From Platerodrilus igneus (taxonomy: Eukaryota > Arthropoda > Insecta > Coleoptera > Lycidae), in the NCBI GenBank assembly GCA_036346225.1, contig JARFIW010000884.1, forward strand, positions 4,822,501 through 4,886,500: 64,000 nucleotides of DNA. Direction: 5' to 3'. This document shows, piece after piece, positions 57,290-64,000 of this stretch (position 1 is the stretch's first letter; each line of letters opens with the position of its first letter). A program made the translations under genes and the position numbers. The notes under the pieces are model-generated. The model had not been told where the DNA came from. It worked only from the letters and a program-made list of their open reading frames with translations, and ran no database searches.

Positions 57290-60200
57290 AACAAGTATTG
57301 CCATAGATAGAAACCCCCACAGCATTAGTACAAATAAAAGATAATTACGCCACTACAACAATTCTAAATTTAAATAACTATCCCGTGGAACTATCAATAA
57401 CAAACCCAATTAACATAGAAGAATTGAACTTTAACGAAATAGAAATAGATGAAAATTTAGAAAACGATTACAACCCTGTAGAACACAATAAAATGTTAAG
57501 AGAAAATTTAAGTAACATTCGCTTCAATACTGACATTAACAAAGAAGAGGAGAGAGCAATTAACAACTTATGTTTTGAATACCGCGATATATTCGATTGT
57601 GAAGGAATACCCCTAACCTTTACGAACACAGTCAAACACAACATCGAACTAACAGACAACAAGCCAATTTTTACAAAGGCATACAGACTACCTCGGGCAA
57701 GCCCAGAAGAAGCCGATAGACAAGTAACAGACTTATTAGAACAAGATATAATCCAACACTCCAACTCGCCATGGAGCAGCCCCGTCTTAATCATACCCAA
57801 AAAATTAGACGCCTCAGGCAAACGAAAATATCGAATGGTAATATACTACCGAAAACTGAACGAAAAAACGGTAGATGACAAATACTTACTACCCAATATA
57901 ACCGAGATTTTAGACAAACTTAGTAAATGTCAATATTTTTCAACACTAGACCTCGCATCAGGATGTCACTAAGTAGAAATGGACGAGAAAAACACAGCGA
58001 AAACCGCATTTAGCACACCTAGAGGACATTACGAATATAAACGAATGCCGTTTGGACTGAAGAACGCACCCGCCACTTTTCAACAAGTCATGGATAACAT
58101 TTTAAGAGGAACACACAACGAAAAATGTCTTGTGTACCCAGACGACATCATAGTATATTTAACATCACTGGTAGAACACATAGAAAGACTAAGAAACTTA
58201 TTTGAAAGACTAAGAAAAGCACGTTTTAAAGTTCAACTAGACAAGTACGAATTTCTACAGAAAGAAGTATCATTTTTAGGACATATAATAACCCCTCAAA
58301 GAGTCATGCAAAACCCCGAACAAAAGAACGCAGTACTAAATTACTCTATACTAAAAACGAACAAAGAAATTAAAGGATTTTTAGGACTTAGTGGTTACTA
58401 CCGCAAATTCATTAAAGGTTACGCTCAGATAGCCAAACCCCTGACAACTTGTTTAAAAAAAGGAAATAAAATTAAACACACTCCAGAATTCATTAAAGCC
58501 GTAAACAAAATTAAATGTATACTCACGAACCACCCCGTATTAGAATACCCCGACTTTTCGAAACCATTTATATTGACAACTGACGCATCAAATGTAGCAC
58601 TAGGCGCAGTACAAGCCAAGGAAAAGTAGGTAGCGATAAACTAATCAGCTACGCATCCAGAAACCTAAACGAGACTGAACAGAAATACAGTACAATAGAG
58701 AAAGAATTATTAGCTATAATTTAAGCAACGAAATATTTTAGACCATACCTATACGGACGAAAATTCTATATATACACCGACCATAGAACATTAGTATGGC
58801 TATACAAACTTAAAGAACCAAACTCAAAATTACAACGATGGAGAATCAAATTAGAAGAGTATGATTACGAAATTATATACAAAAAAGGAATTTATAACAA
58901 TAACGCAGACGACCTAAGTAGAATACAGCTCAACGCACTAGAAACAGAATCAATTATAGGTAACGTAGACGAGACAGAAGTAAGAGAAGACCCACAAGAA
59001 ATAGACACCATACTTTCGACACAAAACGAAGAGCTAAAAACTGCGATTAAAATTTTAAACGAAGCGATCGATATAAAACTCAATCAATTTATAATTACCG
59101 AAGTTTTAATCAACCTCAATCCCGTAAAATATACGAAAATAGACAATAACAAAATATATCAAATTCAAATAACCAAGGTCGACAACGAAGAACAAATAAT
59201 TAAAATTCTAAAGGAATATGCCCCGAGAAAAAACTATTTTACTCCTATTTCAACACCAAACATTTATATAGACGATTCTCATAATTATACGTTAAATTAT
59301 TCAATAACTCTGGGCCTGAACTTATCAGATGCACAAGAAAATTAATAACATTAGACGACCCTCACGAAATAAACGACGTAATTAGAAACCAACACGAAGG
59401 CAAAACTAACCATCGTGGAATCAATGAAATAATAAAGCAACTTATAAGACGATACTATTTTAAAAATATGAAAGAATTAGCCACAGCCTTTATCAACCAA
59501 TGCGAACTATGCAATAAAGCAAAATACGACAGAACACCCCCAAAAATACCCTTAATGTTAACCAAAACACCCGACAAACCTTTCCAAAAATTACACGACA
59601 CTCTAGTAGTAGAAACACAAAACTTCCTAACCATTGAAGATGCATCCACCAAAATAGGTCAAGCAATATCCATCACCTCTAAAAATAGCATTGACGTAAC
59701 ACAAGGATTTTTGGCACACCCTAAACAATAACCTTAGATAATGGCAGCAAATTTAAAAATGAGACGTTACAAAACACATTAGAACTCCATAAAATAAAAA
59801 TTCATTTTATAACCGAAAATAACCCTGAATCAAACGGATTAATTGAAAGATTACATTCAACCCTATTAGAACAAATCAGATTATTAAGATTAACTTACAA
59901 GAAAAAGCACGTCACCAATTTAATGTAATACGCACTAATCGCTTACAACAATAGAATCCACTCATCAACAAATTATACACCCCTAGCATTAACGTTAGGA
60001 CAATCAGATTCCCGTAACCCTTACGACATCCATTGCAACAAAGGAGTATAGCAGCAATATGCTAAAGATCATAAAGAGAAACTAAAAATAACTTACGATA
60101 AAGTAAAAGAGAAATTAGATAACGACAAAAAACGTATCACCACAACCCCGCAATAAAAATACCGACGCAAATAAATTTTCAATAGGACAAACCGTGTTCG

Positions 60201-60400
60201 ACAAAAAATTCCAAAGTAAACGACACAAAACGGCACCCAGAAATTTAGGCCCGTTTAAAATTACGAGAATATCGGACAAAAATATAGCTGTAGTATACAA
60301 CGGCAAGACAGTTAAGTACATGCATTTGAAAAACCTAAGACACCATGTAATTTCAGATGGACAATCATCACCCTTACCGGCAACCTCCACCCAGGTATAA
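57290..60400 (+). pseudogene. pol: Errantivirus B pol, protease deleted
   Basis: Compared with copy A, sequence jumps near 57305 from just after the gag end to the post-protease linker, removing the DTG protease region (about 0.5 kb). RT follows (57385-57972 and 57979-58629), but the catalytic YLDD reads YPDD at 58135-58146. RNase H (about 58560-58920) and the integrase zinc finger and core (59390-60000) are present with many stops. The end overlaps env, with TAA at 60398-60400. Confidence 0.85.
60346..60356 (+). promoter_or_regulatory. Splice acceptor for env mRNA, errantivirus B
   Basis: TGTAATTTCAG, identical to copy A, followed by ATGGACAA. Confidence 0.65.
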
Positions 60401-62076
60401 CGGACAACGACATATTAATTGAAAACAAAAAAACAACCCCACTATACTACCAATAACATTGGGAAGTATGCAAAATACAATAGATTATTGAACATTCGCA
60501 CAAAAATTCGATTTAACGGAACTAAAACAAGAATTTCAAATAATCAAAGATAATTATTATAGACTAAAACAATCAATGGACACAGCCAAATTCAGAAAGA
60601 CTACGCAATAGAAATGATGAATTACGACAGCAAAATAGAAAGCATTTTAAGAAACATAGAAGATAAATTTAATAGATTAATACCCACAGAACAATTTGCA
60701 AGACAAAGGAGAGGACTAATTAACGGACCAGGTAACATAATAAAAGGTATCACAGGCAATTTAGGTAACCAAGACGCAGAACGTTATGACAACGCAATAC
60801 AGCAGTTAATTAAAAACAAAACGAATAAAAACCATTGTTAGCAACCAAATATCTCTAACCCAATCAACTATAATAAAAGTCAACGATACGCTAGGTAAGC
60901 TAGTAAGAAATCAAGATAGTATAGCCAATAGAATACAAACCCTTGAAACTAACATGCAAACCACCATGTTAGGAATGCGAAATTAATTAGATTTAATACA
61001 ATATTCACCCAAATAATATCAACCCTTACTGTAATCCAACAAATTTTAGCCACATTAGAAAACGCCGTAACATTTGCAAAATTAAATACATTACACTCGA
61101 GTATTATGGAACCAAGTGGCTCATTAAAAGAATTATTAAGAATTAGATCATTTATAACTAATAGTAAATTGCCTTTGACGTAATAAAATCGAACATTCTC
61201 ATATTTGAAAAAATAGGTATAGTTAAAGGTTATATAAAGAACAACAAAATTACATTTTTAATAGAAATCCTCATAGTAGAGAGTTACATTTATAATTATT
61301 ATCATTTATTTGCTTTTTCAATAAAAATTACTAGTATATATCAAGTTATCATCCTCAAAACCAAGTTGCTTTCCTTAAATGAACTCAGATATGGTTACAC
61401 AAACGAAAGATGTAACGAAGTAACACCAAGTCAATATTTATGCCAATCATTGACAACAACAACTATCCAAGAAGACAGCCCTTACGAAGTACAATTACTA
61501 AGATTTTCAAACCATTACGACAAGTGTGAAACAGAAACCGTACAAATCACCAATATGAAGGTTTAAAAAGTTACAGAAAACAAATGGATTGCCATATTTC
61601 CAATCAAGATGAGAACAACTTAGCATTAACCGGAAGCAAAGTAATTACCCTTAAAAAAGACTTATTTAAAATTGAAGAACGAAATCCTCAGAGTATATCA
61701 AGACTCCACAGTAACCAAAAAACTCGCAAATTTACCAAAATTACAATTCAAGATAGAACAACCACAAGACGAAGAAATAATCAAGAAACCCATGCAACTA
61801 GAACACCTAGACTTAGACGATCTCAACCACGCTATGAAATTAATGGACAATTATAAAGATTACTTAAGCGACTAAAAGTAACAAAGTTACACTATGACAA
61901 TATAAACGTTTGGACAATTTTATTAATCATTTTAGTAATTTTTCTAATTATATATGTATTTTACAAAATGTATCTTAGATATAGGAATAAAAAAAAACAA
62001 TTTTAGATATAAGGAAACAAAGGTAAATAAAGAAACAATAAATGTACCCTTAGAAACAATGAATTTTAAACAATGA
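60357..62076 (+). pseudogene. env: Errantivirus B env, broken
   Basis: Same layout as in copy A: N-terminal region, a furin-type site region now reading RQRRG (about 60700-60715), a Gly-rich fusion-peptide-like segment, Cys-containing ectodomain (ERCNEVTPSQYLCQS) and a C-terminal hydrophobic helix (61915-61970). Stops and shifts are numerous, including a stop near 60485 and others at about 60840, 60985 and 61564. Confidence 0.82.
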
Positions 62077-62119
62077 ATTTTTAAAAAAATTAAGCAAAGA
62101 AACCTTAATTTTTCATTTA

Positions 62120-62129
62120 CGTCGGTAGG
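62120..62129 (+). promoter_or_regulatory. Polypurine tract of errantivirus B (degenerate)
   Basis: CGTCGGTAGG before AGTTATG, a decayed version of the GGTGGGAGG seen in copy A. Confidence 0.5.
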
Positions 62130-62687
62130 AGTTATGTATCCCCCAATCTGTATATGTATAATAAAATAGAATTTATTAGGAATTATTAGAAATTGTTAAA
62201 GAAACTTAAGTGTATGCAACAATGTAAATTCAAGGATAATTAAATAAAGGTTATTAACAGTTCACAAGCAAATTGTGCAAACGGATGCAATACATTGTAT
62301 TCCAGACGATAGTGATACTGCAGGTGGCAGGTCACAAACGGTTAAGAAACCGCAATTACTTAGAAATTAAGATTGTTATATTGTATAATGAATAGAATTA
62401 AGACATGAGCTCAACAAGTTCCCACAGACATGTGAGGGGCAGGAACAACATAGATACCCCAGGAGCCGCAAGACCTTCAGTCAGTCTTGAGTATTTCAAC
62501 TTTAACATTGCCATTTGCTTAGGCTACTCGCTATAGTTAAACTCCAATTAATATTATATTTCTACTTAGAATAATTTAAAGTGTTTGTCAAAATTCCATG
62601 TTAATTTCTGTTTAACCAATAAAAATTTGTTACAAAGTTTTGAAAGAAGTTTTTAAAAAGACCACTCCCAAGGCGCGAAACGTAACT
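62130..62687 (+). repeat. 3' LTR of errantivirus B
   Basis: Ends CGTAACT at 62687 before tandem-repeat sequence resumes. Confidence 0.92.
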
Positions 62688-63148
62688 CATATGCAAAAAT
62701 AATGTTGAGGCGAAAATAGTGTTGTGACGAAAATAATGTTGAGGCGAAAACAGTATTGAGGCTTCAACTTATGTTAGTAGTAGAAATGTTTTACTATTAA
62801 GTGTGTTGCATATTTACACACGGTAGTGTTCTTGAATATGAATATTTAAATTATTGAACCTTTTATTTGAGGGGCTGTTGCCAAAGTACTGCCTCCGTAT
62901 GTATTCGTCCATGTACTCAAATATCATAAGAAGCCTTAACAAGGACAATCTCTGGCAAAAACCCTTCAATCTAGTATCTAGTAGTATGCTGGGGGCATAC
63001 TTCAATTTAGTTCATGCAAAAAATACATTTGATGGTTCACCGTTTGCTGAGTGCAGCCCATGGAAGTTTAATATTGAAGTACAAATGAGCGTTCCCATGG
63101 CGACGTAGTTTGTCCATTATTATGTCCAGTTGCCATTGTCTTCCTTCC
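62688..63148. repeat. Tandem repeat right of errantivirus B and unassigned sequence
   Basis: 62688-62800 continues the ~115-bp repeat ('aataatgttgaggcgaaaa'). 62801-63148 has no recognised feature. Confidence 0.65.
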
Positions 63149-64000
63149 AATGGGTGGTATTAGTTTTATGTAATTAATTTGAAAGGGGCGTAGTGACCAA
63201 TAAGACAAACAAAAATTGTTAATCAACTTGTGGTCTAAAATGAATGGTTAAACTAGATACAGACACAAAAAATGTATCCAAATTATTGTAGACTTCTGCA
63301 GGGTTTAGCTTCGTCATTAATCAAATACAAATTATATCATTCTTTAGAGTCGGCCAACCAAGTTGTGACACTATGCAAACGTAAATTATTAAAATACGGT
63401 GTCTATGAACTGTAACACGAAATAACCCAATGCACTTTCGCTGCTACTAAAGTAAGTTTAAAAATTGTTTAAAAACGTACTAACTTCTGAAGATAATCAC
63501 AAAAAGATTTCTTTATGCTGATTTAGTCGACTGTATTAGGTTTCTGAACTCGTAGTCTGGAGGTTCTAGCAATTCAGCAATTTCACTTTAAGTTGATTGT
63601 ACTTTTTCCCCGAACATGTTAAATGTTTTGCAAGCTTTGTTTCTCTTGTTTGCTTTTGTTACTAGTGTCGGTCGATGCAAATCCATCACCTACTTTGGTA
63701 ATTCACGTAGTGTTGTGAGTTAACTGTAATTATACCAGGTTTTAGGTAATTAAAGATACTATGTAGCTTAGTGAACTGCATTAAATTTGAACATGCTGTG
63801 AAACCAATTTATGTGTATGATGTGATTCAGGTTAACACAAACATAGGTGAGCTATTTTTTTTTATAAACATGTAATAAAACAACAGTTCTAAAACTTTTA
63901 TTGAAGTAGACCTAGGTCGAGCATTTAACAATCGGTCTAAGAGTAAAATGCCTTATAGGTTTTTTTTATTTAGTCTATCAATTTCTAGCAACTCCTCAAT
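63149..64000. mobile_element. Second copy of the 812-bp TIR transposon, cut by the window end
   Basis: Aligns in the same direction with 9746-10557, from 'gggtggtattagttttatg' to 'aaaatgccttataggttttt', with moderate divergence and one extra block near 63600-63680. Confidence 0.75.

Larger units (their letters stand above)
54179..62687 (+). mobile_element. Errantivirus B (older, related subfamily)
   Basis: Two 558-bp LTRs (54179-54736, 62130-62687) start AGTTATG and end GTAACT. The tRNA-Ser-type primer site, leader, gag, pol, env and polypurine tract follow in order. LTRs share blocks with errantivirus A (e.g. 'gatactgcaggtggcaggtc'). LTR-to-LTR differences of a few percent and many stops show it is older than A. 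It sits in a tandem repeat. Flanking 4-mers CACG and CATA do not match cleanly. Confidence 0.92.

Overview
The window is a dense, layered field of transposable elements and endogenous viral elements in an AT-rich animal genome. Errantivirus-type Ty3/gypsy elements with tRNA-Ser-type primer sites and a furin-cleaved Env, together with BEL, mariner and a tRNA-derived SINE, point to an arthropod, most likely an insect. A beetle is a guess only. I recognise no conserved single-copy host gene. Almost every long open frame belongs to a mobile element, and most are broken by frameshifts or stops.

Layout from left to right. 1-3604: a broken non-LTR retrotransposon (endonuclease and reverse transcriptase) followed by two degenerate copies of its 3' end. 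3734-5470: a coiled-coil Gag pseudogene and LTR-like sequence. 5470-8156: about nine ~300-bp monomers arranged as two head-to-head arrays between two (TA)n runs; every monomer carries a hammerhead ribozyme motif (CTGATGAG, stem II, CGAAAC, GTC). This is a retrozyme-like self-cleaving RNA locus. 9746-10557: a non-autonomous TIR transposon, with a second copy at 63149-64000. 11432-22282: an errantivirus on the minus strand (gag, pol, env, LTRs) with CGCG target duplications, inserted into an older gag pseudogene and carrying a ~1.09-kb tandem duplication over its 5' LTR. 23200-24690: two diverged tandem-repeat families, one split by a SINE with a 13-bp target duplication.

25338-36750 is an 11.4-kb Maverick/Polinton-like (adintovirus-related) element. 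It has AG...CT termini, a 6-bp target duplication (ACTGTA) and very long terminal inverted repeats of about 3.7 kb. Each repeat carries a 275-aa gene of unknown function (intact on the left, frameshifted on the right) and a piece resembling the C-terminus of a protein-primed family-B DNA polymerase. The 3.9-kb centre holds a broken A32-like packaging ATPase, a broken Cys-rich protein gene and a small TPR-like ORF. No integrase, capsid gene or complete polymerase is visible, so it looks like a non-autonomous derivative.

36757-42856 is mostly featureless, with a transposase scrap and a LINE tail. 42862-46151 is an internally deleted BEL/Pao element. A mariner transposase pseudogene lies near 47.4-47.8 kb. 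54179-62687 is a second, older errantivirus of a related subfamily on the plus strand, inserted into a ~115-bp tandem repeat. Comparing the two errantiviruses shows a conserved splice arrangement in which the env start codon lies at the very end of a 5' leader exon, more than 5 kb from the env body.

The strongest leads for new biology are the inverted hammerhead-ribozyme array and the miniature long-TIR Polinton-like element with its TIR-borne gene.
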